Part shown: positions 25,847 to 33,793 of the stretch, in pieces
Numbering within the stretch: position 1 is the stretch's first letter
Layout of the letters: each line of letters begins with the position of its first letter
Assembly: GCA_030685065.1 (NCBI GenBank)
Contig: JAUXQH010000175.1
Location: 1-64,000, forward strand
Direction of reading: 5' to 3'
Length of the DNA stretch: 64,000 nucleotides
Source of the DNA: Pseudomonadota bacterium
GTDB taxonomy: Bacteria > Myxococcota_A > UBA796 > SXON01
Position numbers and translations under genes: made by a program
Notes under the pieces: model-generated
What the model saw: the letters and a program-made list of their open reading frames with translations, nothing else
Databases searched by the model: none
Told to the model about the DNA's origin: nothing

Positions 25847-28348
25847 ATGAAGGTCCGCCCCGTCTTCGGCGCCCTGATCCTGTTCGTCGTGTTCGCGGTC
25901 CTGTTCGCGCCCGACGCCGCGACCGGGAGCGGCGTGTTCTGGCATCACGACTTCCGCCACCACCACTACCCCTGGCGAGCCTGGGCGGCGGGCGTGTGGG
26001 CGACAGGCCAGGTGCCGTGGTGGGCGGCCGGGGCCGGCAACGGCTTTCCGCTGCTCGCGGAGGGGGAGGGGGGCTTCCTCTACCCGCCCACGATGCTGCT
26101 CTTCACGCTCCTGCCCGACGGGCTCGCGCTGGACTGGAGCGTCCTCGGGCACCAGGTGCTCGCGGCCATGGGCGTGTGGGCGTTCTTGCGCGCGCGTGGC
26201 CCGTCGGGCTCGGCCGTCGGCGGCCCCACGGGGAGCGGCATGCGCGGCGCCGCGCCGATCGTGGGGGGGCTCGCCTACGCGTGGTCGGGCTTCCTCGTCT
26301 CCCACACGCTCTACCTGGGCATGCAGAACGCGGCGGCCTGGCTCGGGTGGGCGCTGCTCGGGGCGACGCCGAACGCGGATGGGAGGGGGCGCGGCTGGCT
26401 CGTCGCGCTCTCGATCGGGATGATGGGGCTCGCCGGCCACCCGCAGATCGCCGCGTTCCTGGGGCTCGGCCTCGCCGTACACGCGGCGGCGACGCTGCCG
26501 TGGCGGGCGCTCCTGCGATGGGGCGCGGCGGCGGCGCTCGGCGTCGTCATCGCATCGCCGCAGCTGATGGCGACGCTCGAGCTGGTGCGCTTCTCCGGTC
26601 GCGACGGCGGGGTGGCGCCGGACTTCGCGCGGATCGGCGCGATGCCGGTCCAGGAGCTCGTCGGCGCCGTGCTCCCGTACGCGTTCGGGTTCGACCGCCC
26701 CGCCGACATCGACCAGACCTACTACCACCGTGGCGCCGGGTACTGGGGCGGGGGGGTGAACCACTGGGAGATGTGCTTCTACCTCGGGATCCCCGTGGTG
26801 TGCCTCGCCTTTGCCGGGGCGCGGCGCGGTCGGGCCTGGGTCGTCGCCGGCCTCGTCGCCGTCGCGCTGATGCTCGGCGGCCCCGCGTGGGACCTGGTGC
26901 GGCACCTCCCCGGGTTCGACGGCTTCCGTTTTCCCGCCCGCTTCGCGCTCCTCCTCACCATGGTGGTGGCCGTGCTCGCCGCGTACGGGGTCGAGCGGCT
27001 CCGGGTGGCGCGCCGGCCCGCGATCGTCGCGACCCGCCTCCGCATGGTCGCCGCGGTGTTCCCGCTCCTCACCGGCCTGGCCTACCTCGGCCTCCACACC
27101 TTCGAGGCGCCCATCATCGACATCGGCGAGGGATACTTCCTGGCCCAGACGCGGCTGCCGCCGCTCCCCGCCGGCGCGCAGGCGTTCGATCCCGGCCCGC
27201 TCGCGAGGGCCGCGCTCCCCGCGCCCGAGCTCGAGGACGCCGCGCAGGTCGGGACAAAGGTCCGTCGCATCCTGGCCGATCTCCGCGCGAGCACGGCCCC
27301 GACCTCGCCGCGCGTGTGGATCCCGGTCCTCCTGCTCCTCGTCGCGTCGTTCGCGGTTCGGCGCCCGTGGCTCTGGGCGGCGCTGGTGGCGTTCGAGCTC
27401 TGGCGCTTCGGCCACGACTACCACCCGCGCGTGCCCGCCGCCTCGGTCGAGGTGCGTCCCGCGTGGCTCGGCGAGGGCATGACCGAGCCCGGCGGCCCGC
27501 GCCTCACCGTCCTCGACCGTCGTGTCGCACCGGCCATGGACACCGCGCTCGGCACCGCCAGCCTCGGCCTCCTCTGGGGCACGAGCGACGTGATCCTGCC
27601 GAGCCCGCTCCTGCTCGTCCGCAACGAGGCGATGTTGGCCCTCGCCGGCCTCGACGTGGGCGATCGCGGCCGCGTGAAGGTGAGCCGCTACCGCGAGAAC
27701 ATCGGTCTCGCCCGCCGGATGGGCGTGCGCTGGATCGCGACGGTGCACGAGATCCCCGGCCTCACGCAGCTCGTGCGCGGCCCCGTCAACGTGTACGTCG
27801 ATCCCGACGCGCTTCCGCGCGTTCGCGTGGTGACGTGCGCGCGCGCCGCCACGACGGTGGACGACGCGTTCACCCGGGTGGTCGCGATGGACCCGTCGGG
27901 CGAGGTGCTCGTCGAGGGCGCCGCCGAGGATCGCGGATGCGCGGCCGATCCGCCTCGGGATGCCACCTCCACCTCGGGCGCCGGCGAAGGGCCCGACGCC
28001 GAGACTCGCGGTGCCGCCCAATCCACGCCTACCCCGAGCGCGTCGATTCCGACCCCCGCCACCGTGCTCGCGTACGGCGACCAGGAGGTGACCGTGAGCG
28101 CGGCTGGGCCCGGCACCCTGGTGCTCGCGGACACGTGGTATCCGCGATGGACGGCCACGGTCGACGGCGTCGTGACCGACATCCTGCGCGCCGATGTGAA
28201 CTTTCGGGGGGTCACGCTCCCGGAAGGGGAGCACACGGTCGTGTTCCGGTTCGACGCGGGGCCCGCGGGGGTCGCGCTCTGGGTGGCGGCGGGGGTGTTG
28301 GTGCTGGTGGTCGGCGCGGGTGTGCGGAGGGGCATGCTCGGTCGGTGA
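25847..28348 (+). CDS. YfhO-like polytopic membrane protein (probable GT-C-type glycosyltransferase)
   Basis: An 833-residue protein with around a dozen transmembrane helices and text typical of bacterial YfhO-family membrane proteins (FWHHDFRHHHYPWRAW near the N-terminus; a C-terminal extracytoplasmic beta domain ending in a last helix). YfhO-type proteins act in glycosylation of lipoteichoic acid or other envelope polymers using lipid-linked sugars. It follows the sulfatase-fold pair by 40 bases on the same strand, so the three may modify one envelope polymer. Its stop codon lies in a 14-bp tandem duplication. Confidence 0.7.
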   Translation: MKVRPVFGALILFVVFAVLFAPDAATGSGVFWHHDFRHHHYPWRAWAAGVWATGQVPWWAAGAGNGFPLLAEGEGGFLYPPTMLLFTLLPDGLALDWSVLGHQVLAAMGVWAFLRARGPSGSAVGGPTGSGMRGAAPIVGGLAYAWSGFLVSHTLYLGMQNAAAWLGWALLGATPNADGRGRGWLVALSIGMMGLAGHPQIAAFLGLGLAVHAAATLPWRALLRWGAAAALGVVIASPQLMATLELVRFSGRDGGVAPDFARIGAMPVQELVGAVLPYAFGFDRPADIDQTYYHRGAGYWGGGVNHWEMCFYLGIPVVCLAFAGARRGRAWVVAGLVAVALMLGGPAWDLVRHLPGFDGFRFPARFALLLTMVVAVLAAYGVERLRVARRPAIVATRLRMVAAVFPLLTGLAYLGLHTFEAPIIDIGEGYFLAQTRLPPLPAGAQAFDPGPLARAALPAPELEDAAQVGTKVRRILADLRASTAPTSPRVWIPVLLLLVASFAVRRPWLWAALVAFELWRFGHDYHPRVPAASVEVRPAWLGEGMTEPGGPRLTVLDRRVAPAMDTALGTASLGLLWGTSDVILPSPLLLVRNEAMLALAGLDVGDRGRVKVSRYRENIGLARRMGVRWIATVHEIPGLTQLVRGPVNVYVDPDALPRVRVVTCARAATTVDDAFTRVVAMDPSGEVLVEGAAEDRGCAADPPRDATSTSGAGEGPDAETRGAAQSTPTPSASIPTPATVLAYGDQEVTVSAAGPGTLVLADTWYPRWTATVDGVVTDILRADVNFRGVTLPEGEHTVVFRFDAGPAGVALWVAAGVLVLVVGAGVRRGMLGR

Positions 28349-28371
28349 CCAGGAGTGGGTGACCAGGAGTG
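28344..28371 (+). repeat. 14-bp tandem duplication covering a stop codon and ribosome-binding site
   Basis: GGTGACCAGGAGTG occurs twice without a gap (28344-28357, 28358-28371), followed by a partial third copy. The first copy contains the TGA of the YfhO-like gene; each copy carries AGGAG. Confidence 0.9.
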
Positions 28372-29607
28372 GGTGATGAGGAGAGGGCGCCGGCGTGGGA
28401 TCTCCCGAGTTACCCCCCGCGCATGGAACGCTTCACCGTCTCCGAGCTCACCGGCGAGATCTCCGCCCTCCTCGGCGGCAGCTTCGACGACATCGAGGTC
28501 GAGGGCGAGATCAGCGGCATGAAGGCCCACGGGTCGGGCCACTGGTACTTCTGCCTCAAGGACGGGGATGCCGTCCTGAACGCGGCGATGTTCCGCAACG
28601 CGAACGTGCGCGTGCGCAAGCCGCCGCGCGATGGGGACCGCGTCATCGCCCGCGGCTCGATCGACGTGTATCCGCCGCGCGGGAGCTACTCGCTGGTGGT
28701 CCGCGCGCTGCAGGCCTCCGGGGAGGGCGATCTGCTGCGGAAGCTCGAGGAGCTGCGCGCGCGCCTCGCGTCGGAGGGCCTGTTCGACGCGGCCCGCAAG
28801 CGCCCGATCCCCCGCGTCCCGCGCGCGATCGGCATCGCCACGAGCCCGTCGGGCGCCGCGCTCCACGACATCGTGCGCGTGGTGCGCCAGCGCTTCCCCG
28901 CGATGCCGATCTTCCTCGCGCCCTGCCGTGTCCAGGGGGACGGCGCCGGGGCCGACATCGCCCGCGCGATCGGGCTCCTCAACCAGCACGCGCGGTCCGA
29001 CGTGATCATCGTGGGGCGCGGCGGGGGCTCGGCCGAGGACCTCTGGTGCTTCAACGAAGAGGCCGTGGTGCGCGCGGTCGTCGGGAGCCGCATTCCGGTC
29101 GTGTCCGCGGTCGGCCACGAGGTCGACATCTCCCTGTCCGACCTCGCGGCGGACGTTCGTGCCGCCACCCCGTCGCACGCCGCCGAGCTGGTGACCCCCG
29201 TGCGGGACGAGCTCGCCGCCTTCGTCGACAGCCTCTCCCAGCGCCTCCGCCTCGCGATGAAGCGTCGGGTCGCGCATCAGCGGGACCGCGTGTCCCGCGT
29301 CCGCCTGCTCCACCCCCGGCAGCGGGTCGAGCGTGGCCGGATCCGGCTCGACGAGCTCGACGAGCGGCTGCGCGAGGTCGCGCTCCGCGGGCTCGTGTCG
29401 CGGCGGGCCCGGCTCGCCTCCGCCGCGCGGCACCTCGACGTGCTCTCGCCGTTGGCGGTGCTCGTACGCGGCTACGCCATCGTGACGCACGAGGGCCTGG
29501 CGTTGACCGACGCCTCCACCCTCGCCGCGGGTGACCGGATCGACGTGCGCCTCTCCAGGGGTGGAGTGGAGGCGACGGTGGCGCGGGTGTTCCTTCCGGT
29601 CGAGTGA
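28369..29607 (+). CDS. xseA: Exodeoxyribonuclease VII large subunit
   Basis: A 412-residue XseA protein. The N-terminal OB domain starts at FTVSELTGEISALL, followed by VEGEISGMKAHGSGHWYFCLKD, and the catalytic core includes GIATSPSGAALHD, GRGGGSAEDLWCFNEE and SAVGHEVD. With XseB it degrades single-stranded DNA; no xseB is visible nearby. The start is uncertain: a GTG at 28369 overlaps the AGGAG of the duplicated segment, while the ATG at 28423 sits right at the OB domain but has no ribosome-binding site. It ends one base from the convergent OsmC stop. Confidence 0.9.
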   Translation: MGDEERAPAWDLPSYPPRMERFTVSELTGEISALLGGSFDDIEVEGEISGMKAHGSGHWYFCLKDGDAVLNAAMFRNANVRVRKPPRDGDRVIARGSIDVYPPRGSYSLVVRALQASGEGDLLRKLEELRARLASEGLFDAARKRPIPRVPRAIGIATSPSGAALHDIVRVVRQRFPAMPIFLAPCRVQGDGAGADIARAIGLLNQHARSDVIIVGRGGGSAEDLWCFNEEAVVRAVVGSRIPVVSAVGHEVDISLSDLAADVRAATPSHAAELVTPVRDELAAFVDSLSQRLRLAMKRRVAHQRDRVSRVRLLHPRQRVERGRIRLDELDERLREVALRGLVSRRARLASAARHLDVLSPLAVLVRGYAIVTHEGLALTDASTLAAGDRIDVRLSRGGVEATVARVFLPVE

Positions 29608-30069
29608 CTACGCCGGCTCGACCGTCACGTCCGTCGTGACCGACTGGGCGATGAAGCAGTTTTCGTGGGACAGGCGATGGAGCTCCGCGAGCGCCGCCGC
29701 GCTGACCGCCACCCCCTCTGCAAACCGCACCTTCGGCCGCAGGATGACGCGCGTCATCGCGAGCCGCCCCGCGGCGTTCATCTCCAGGTAGCCCTCGGCG
29801 GCGTCTTCGTAGCTGTCGACCACGAGGCGCCTCCGCGCCGCGATCGCCAGGAAGGTGAGCATGTGGCAGCTCGACAACGCGCCGACGAAGCTCTCCTCGG
29901 GGTTCACCTTGGTCGGATCGCCCTTGAACTCGACCGCGGACGACGCCGTGACGGTGACGCCGGAGCCGTACACGATCCGGTGCGAGCGATCGTAGGTGTC
30001 GTAGGCGAAGTCAGGCGTGCCGCGTGACCAGGTGAGGCTGGCGTCGTGACGGGATGGTTGGCGGGACAT
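29608..30069 (-). CDS. OsmC/Ohr-family peroxiredoxin-like protein
   Basis: A 153-residue OsmC-family protein with both conserved cysteines: one in the motif NPEESFVGALSSCHMLTFLA and one in HENCFIA. Such proteins reduce organic hydroperoxides using a thiol pair. The ATG at 30069 has GGAG six bases upstream. It follows the Asp-rich lipoprotein on the same strand with a 14-base gap, and abuts the convergent xseA gene with no spacer, so any terminator must lie inside coding sequence. Confidence 0.9.
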   Translation of the reverse strand: MSRQPSRHDASLTWSRGTPDFAYDTYDRSHRIVYGSGVTVTASSAVEFKGDPTKVNPEESFVGALSSCHMLTFLAIAARRRLVVDSYEDAAEGYLEMNAAGRLAMTRVILRPKVRFAEGVAVSAAALAELHRLSHENCFIAQSVTTDVTVEPA

Positions 30070-30083
30070 CGTAGGCTCCGGGA

Positions 30084-30962
30084 TCAGAGGGGCAGATCGG
30101 CCGTTCCGCGCGGACAGACCTTCCACTCGTCGAACGAGTAGCGGACCAGGCCCGTCGCCGTGCGGAAGCGGGTCCCGCTGCCGTAGCTGCTGTCGTAGTC
30201 GTACAGGAAGTCGTCCATCCGGATGGACCAGTTGGTCGTGGCCTCGCCCGTGCTGTCGGGCGTCGAGGTGAGCGACACCCCGGACATCCGCACCAGCACG
30301 CCCTCGTAGGGCTCCCAGTCGGCGGGCACGGAGGAGAGCTCCACCACCGACGGGGTTGCGCTGCCGGTGACCCGCACGTCCGCGCCGCTGGCCACCTCGA
30401 GCTCGGTGTCCCCGTAGTACTCCGTGATGCTGCCCGTGACGGTCACGAGGTCGCCCACGCTGACCGGCGCCATCCAGCCGTCGGTGTAGACGCGGACCCC
30501 GCTCCAGAGCCCGCCGCCCACGTCCTGCACGAAGAAGGACTCGCCATCGACCGACGGGCCGCCCGTGACGATGACCCCGCTCAGGGTCACCACACCGGAC
30601 ACCCAGCTCCGCTGGACGTCCTCCACGGTGGCGTCGATGTCCGTATCGGTGTCGGTGTCGGTGTCCGTATCGGTGTCGGTGTCGGAGTCGGTGTCCGTAT
30701 CGGAGTCGGTGTCCGAATCGGAGTCGGTGTCCGAATCGGCGTCCGAATCGGCATCCGAATCGGCGTCCGAATCCGCATCCGAATCGGCGTCTGAATCCGC
30801 ATCCGAGTCAGCGTCGGTGTCCGCGTCGCCCTCGCTCTCCAGCGGCATGCACTCGTCACCGACCAGCTCTTCATCCTCGGTGCACGTGGGCGCGGCCAGA
30901 CAGGCGAGCGAAGATGCGAGCGCCCCGGCGAACAGCAGGGCGAGGGGAGAACGAATCCGCAT
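30084..30962 (-). CDS. Exported protein with Asp-Ser/Asp-Thr tract and OB-fold-like domain
   Basis: A 292-residue exported protein ([21 protein letters not shown], probable lipoprotein although the lipobox is atypical). A small Cys-containing segment is followed by some 64 residues of almost pure Asp-Ala, Asp-Ser and Asp-Thr (encoded at 30634-30827), then a beta domain (SGVIVTGG...[17 protein letters not shown]...[16 protein letters not shown]) resembling the OB-like module found before extracellular nucleases, but no nuclease follows. The acidic tract probably acts as a spacer or binds calcium. Confidence 0.7.
   Translation of the reverse strand: MRIRSPLALLFAGALASSLACLAAPTCTEDEELVGDECMPLESEGDADTDADSDADSDADSDADSDADSDADSDADSDTDSDSDTDSDTDTDSDTDTDTDTDTDTDTDIDATVEDVQRSWVSGVVTLSGVIVTGGPSVDGESFFVQDVGGGLWSGVRVYTDGWMAPVSVGDLVTVTGSITEYYGDTELEVASGADVRVTGSATPSVVELSSVPADWEPYEGVLVRMSGVSLTSTPDSTGEATTNWSIRMDDFLYDYDSSYGSGTRFRTATGLVRYSFDEWKVCPRGTADLPL
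30634..30827 (-). repeat. Hexanucleotide-type repeat coding for (Asp-Ser/Thr/Ala)n
   Basis: Degenerate 6- and 12-base units such as GACTCGGACGCC and GACACCGATACG. The unit length keeps the reading frame, so slippage would change the tract length without inactivating the gene. Confidence 0.85.
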
Positions 30963-31028
30963 GGGCTTCCCGAGCTGCCGCTTCCTTACCCTGGGCATGC
31001 CCCGGAAACATCCGCGAACCACGATCGT

Positions 31029-32069
31029 TCAGCCGCCCGACAACATCCGCCACGCCGCGTTGATGTCGGCCACGCGCCGCGTCGCTTCGGCCACCGCGGC
31101 GTCCCCCTGCGCGCGATCGGGGTGCCAGGTCCGGACCAGCGCGCGCCAGGCCAGGCGGATCTCGTCGGTGGTGGCGTCGGGGGGCACCCCCAAGAGGGTG
31201 CGGGCCGCCGCGCGCGCGCCCTCGTCGGCGTCCGCGTCGAGCTCGCCCCACAGCGCGGAGATGCCGGTCGCGTCGATCCCGAGGGCGTCTCCGAGCTCGG
31301 CCACCCATCCCTGCGCCGCGGCGCCGGGCCACACGTCCCGCGTGCCGCGCATGACCCAGAGCACCACCTCGTCCACCGCGTCCCCCTCGACGTGGCGGAG
31401 CAGGCGCCGGGCGACCTTGTCGGGCGCGAGCCGCTCGAGGTCGGTGTCCCGCAGCGCGCGCAGCCATCGGCGCAGCCAGTCGAGCCCGTCGTCATCGAGC
31501 GGGTGCGCGGCGGTGAAGGTCTCGCGGATGAAGCGGATGTCGTCCCGCGTGAGCGTCCGCCCGCCGGCGCGCGCGGCCCCGACGAGCGTCATCACGACCC
31601 GCGCGGGGCCGCTCGATCCGAGGCGTCGGAGGGGGGAGGGGAGCTCGACATCGAAGTCGGCCTGGTCCGCCGCCGCGCGAACCGACTCGAGGCGTACGCG
31701 CACGGAGCCCTCGAATGCGGCGTAAGGCAGGAGGAACTCGGGCAGCTCGCACAGCTCGTCATCGGTGTCGGGCACGACGGTGGCGCTCGAATGATGCCGC
31801 CCCGCATCCACCCGCACCACCACGTCGCGGCCGTCATGTCGGCGCGCGCGCCACACGGGCGTGACGCGCACGCCGGGCCCCGAGGGGCCGAAAGCGTGGT
31901 GCCGCCAGCGGAGGCGGTTGACGACCAGCTCGCGACGCCCGGGCGCGCTCGCGGCCGCGCCCTCTCCGTCGGCGAGGTAGTGCCCGATCGCGGCGCCCAC
32001 GCCGACGCCGAGCGGGCCGCCCACCATGCCGCCGAGCACGCCACCGAGCACCTTGCCGGTCCACGCCAT
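31029..32069 (-). CDS. DjlA-like co-chaperone with C-terminal J-domain
   Basis: A 346-residue protein. The first 30 residues are Gly/Val-rich (MAWTGKVLGGVLGGMVGGPL), as in DjlA-type proteins; the middle is helical and includes a TerB-like stretch (DDIRFIRETFTAAHPLDDDGLDWL), and residues from about 285 form a J-domain (LLGVPPDATTDEIRLAWRALVRTWHPDR) with the HPD tripeptide intact. It should stimulate a DnaK-type Hsp70. Its ATG shares a base with the queD stop, so the two are co-translated. Confidence 0.85.
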   Translation of the reverse strand: MAWTGKVLGGVLGGMVGGPLGVGVGAAIGHYLADGEGAAASAPGRRELVVNRLRWRHHAFGPSGPGVRVTPVWRARRHDGRDVVVRVDAGRHHSSATVVPDTDDELCELPEFLLPYAAFEGSVRVRLESVRAAADQADFDVELPSPLRRLGSSGPARVVMTLVGAARAGGRTLTRDDIRFIRETFTAAHPLDDDGLDWLRRWLRALRDTDLERLAPDKVARRLLRHVEGDAVDEVVLWVMRGTRDVWPGAAAQGWVAELGDALGIDATGISALWGELDADADEGARAAARTLLGVPPDATTDEIRLAWRALVRTWHPDRAQGDAAVAEATRRVADINAAWRMLSGG

Positions 32070-32518
32070 CAGCTCGCCCCGACCCAGCCCGGCGCTGTCC
32101 ATTCGGCGCTGCCGTTGGGGGTCTCCCACAGCCGGATCCGTACGACCTGCACGCCGGTGTCGGCCAGGAGGCGCTGCGCCACGCCGGCAAGCTCGGCCGC
32201 GAGCGTCTCCGCGGTGGGCGGGAGGTCCATCCAGTAGACGGGGCGCCCATGGGCGGCGTTCGACGCGGCGATGGCGGCGATGGCCGGGTCCGGATCCCCG
32301 CGCATCAGGATGGCGGTGTGGTCCCAATGATCGTCGATCCAGGTGCCGACGCGCTCCTTGACCACGCCGAAATCGATCACGCGCCCGCGATCGTCGAGGT
32401 CGGCGAGGCAGGTGATCTCGGCGGCGTAGCGGTGGCCGTGGAACGCGGCGCACTTGCTCTCGTGCCTCGGGATGCGGTGCATCGCGTCCCATTCGAGCCG
32501 GCGGGTGCAGGTGAGCAG
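32069..32518 (-). CDS. queD: 6-carboxytetrahydropterin synthase QueD / PTPS family, probable CTG start
   Basis: A PTPS/QueD enzyme with zinc-ligand histidines and catalytic cysteine in AMHRIPRHESKC and HGHRY, and downstream DFGVVKERV and DHTAIL. QueD converts 7,8-dihydroneopterin triphosphate to 6-carboxytetrahydropterin in queuosine synthesis. The first ATG in frame (32482) would remove the conserved N-terminal strand TCTRRLEWDA. Extending to a CTG at 32518 restores it and places AAGGA seven bases upstream, so I propose CTG as start (149 residues). It is divergent from the FolE2-type gene, which supplies the same pathway's pterin. Confidence 0.8.
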   Translation of the reverse strand: MLTCTRRLEWDAMHRIPRHESKCAAFHGHRYAAEITCLADLDDRGRVIDFGVVKERVGTWIDDHWDHTAILMRGDPDPAIAAIAASNAAHGRPVYWMDLPPTAETLAAELAGVAQRLLADTGVQVVRIRLWETPNGSAEWTAPGWVGAS

Positions 32519-32534
32519 GTTGCCATCCTTGGCA

Positions 32535-32540
32535 AGTATA
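32535..32540 (-). promoter_or_regulatory. -10 element (TATACT) upstream of queD
   Basis: TATACT on the minus strand matches TATAAT at five of six positions, about 16 bases before the proposed CTG start. No -35 is evident; it may overlap the divergent folE2 promoter. Confidence 0.4.
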
Positions 32541-32542
32541 GG

Positions 32543-32571
32543 TTGACGAGATTGGAGAGTCCGGCTAACCC
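32543..32571 (+). promoter_or_regulatory. Promoter of the folE2-XRE gene, probably leaderless
   Basis: TTGACG (32543-32548), 17-base spacer, TAACCC (32566-32571), then exactly six bases to the ATG at 32578. No ribosome-binding site. The -10 matches only in part. Confidence 0.4.
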
Positions 32572-32577
32572 GCGCTC

Positions 32578-33762
32578 ATGCACGCTGCACCTACCGCCGA
32601 AGCCTCCGGCCGCGACACTGGAAGCCGCGAGAGCCTCCCCGATCATGCCAGTCACGCCGATGAGCGCGGGGTCGACATCGACCGCGTCGGGATCCGCGGC
32701 CTCTCGTGGCCGATCACGGTGTGGGACCGCAGCAACAAGATGCAGCCCACGGTCGCGACGTTCGACGCCACGGTCGCGCTCCCGGCGAGCCAGAAGGGCA
32801 CGCACATGAGCCGTTTTGTCGAGGTGCTCAACGGCGTCCGCGGCGAGCTCTCGCTCAAGAACCTCCCCGGCGTGCTCGCCGAGATCCAGCGTCGCCTCGG
32901 CGCGGAAAAAGCCCAGCTCGACGTGCGCTTCCCCTACTTCATGAGCCGAAAGGCGCCGGTCAGCGGCGCCGAGTCGCTGATGGAGTACCGCGCCGCGTTC
33001 CACGCCTGTCGCGACGGTGACCGCTTCGACTTCGTGCTCGAGGTGCGCGTGCCGGTCACGACGCTCTGCCCCTGCTCCAAGGCGGTGAGCGAGCGCGGCG
33101 CCCACAACCAGCGCGGCATCGTCACGGTCGAGCTCCGCAGCGACGAGTTCGTGTGGATCGAGGATGTCGTCGAGGCCGTCGAAGCCTGCGCCTCTTCGCC
33201 GCTCTACGCGCTCCTCAAGCGGGAGGACGAGAAATACGTCACCGAGCGCGCCTACGACAACCCCGTGTTCGTCGAGGACCTGCTCCGCGAGGTCACCGTC
33301 GCCTTGCGCCCGCGCGCGACGTGGCTGCGCGTGTCGGTCGAGAACGTCGAGTCCATCCACAACCACTCCGCGTGGGCGGTGGTCGAGCACGGCGAGGCCC
33401 CCGTCCGCACCCCGGTGGAGATCGAGGGTGAGTTCTTGGGGCGGGGGGGAGCCCCCCGCAACGCCCCCCCCGCGGCGATGGACGCCGACGCGGCCTTCGG
33501 CCCGTGGCTACGGGGCCAGCGGGTCTCGCGAGGCTGGTCGCAGCAGGAGCTGGCCGACCGCGTCGGCGTGAGCCCGCCGCACCTCTCCAAGGTCGAATGC
33601 GGCGAGCGCTCGCTGCCGGCCAGCGCCTACGAGCCCCTGGGCGAGGCGCTCGGCCAGGACGCCGACGTCCTGCGGCTCCGCGCGGGGGTGGTGCCCGCGG
33701 CCGTGCTCGCGCGCATGCAGGCGGACCCCGAGGGCGCGTTGCGGTGGGCGGACGCGCGCTGA
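32578..33762 (+). CDS. folE2: GTP cyclohydrolase FolE2 fused to a C-terminal XRE-type HTH domain
   Basis: A 394-residue fusion. Residues 20-285 are a type IB GTP cyclohydrolase (GVKGL-like GIRGLSWPI, MSRF, and LCPCSKAVSERGAHNQRG at 163-180 with the catalytic Cys164), which makes 7,8-dihydroneopterin triphosphate for folate or queuosine. Residues 308-370 form a helix-turn-helix of the Cro/CI type (WSQQELADRVGVSPPHLSKVECGERSLP). The linker (286-300) is encoded by a GC-rich palindromic element also found inside a radical SAM gene at 45.1 kb. The gene is divergent from queD. The HTH may let the enzyme regulate its own locus; this is inference. Confidence 0.88.
   Translation: MHAAPTAEASGRDTGSRESLPDHASHADERGVDIDRVGIRGLSWPITVWDRSNKMQPTVATFDATVALPASQKGTHMSRFVEVLNGVRGELSLKNLPGVLAEIQRRLGAEKAQLDVRFPYFMSRKAPVSGAESLMEYRAAFHACRDGDRFDFVLEVRVPVTTLCPCSKAVSERGAHNQRGIVTVELRSDEFVWIEDVVEAVEACASSPLYALLKREDEKYVTERAYDNPVFVEDLLREVTVALRPRATWLRVSVENVESIHNHSAWAVVEHGEAPVRTPVEIEGEFLGRGGAPRNAPPAAMDADAAFGPWLRGQRVSRGWSQQELADRVGVSPPHLSKVECGERSLPASAYEPLGEALGQDADVLRLRAGVVPAAVLARMQADPEGALRWADAR
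33435..33470 (+). repeat. 36-bp GC-rich palindromic element inside the folE2-XRE linker
   Basis: It starts CTTGGGGCGGGGGG and continues AGCCCCCCGCAACGCCCCCC. It contains an inverted repeat and is nearly identical (one small indel) to the minus strand of 45082-45118. It encodes LGRGGAPRNAPP here. Confidence 0.85.
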
Positions 33763-33793
33763 GCGATCTCGCGGCGACCGAGGCGCTCAGTCG

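Noticed and set aside
30565-31725. Plus-strand frame with a long Ser-Val/Ser-Glu repeat
   Set aside because: It is the complement of the Asp-Ser/Asp-Thr tract of the exported protein, which has a signal peptide and sensible domains.
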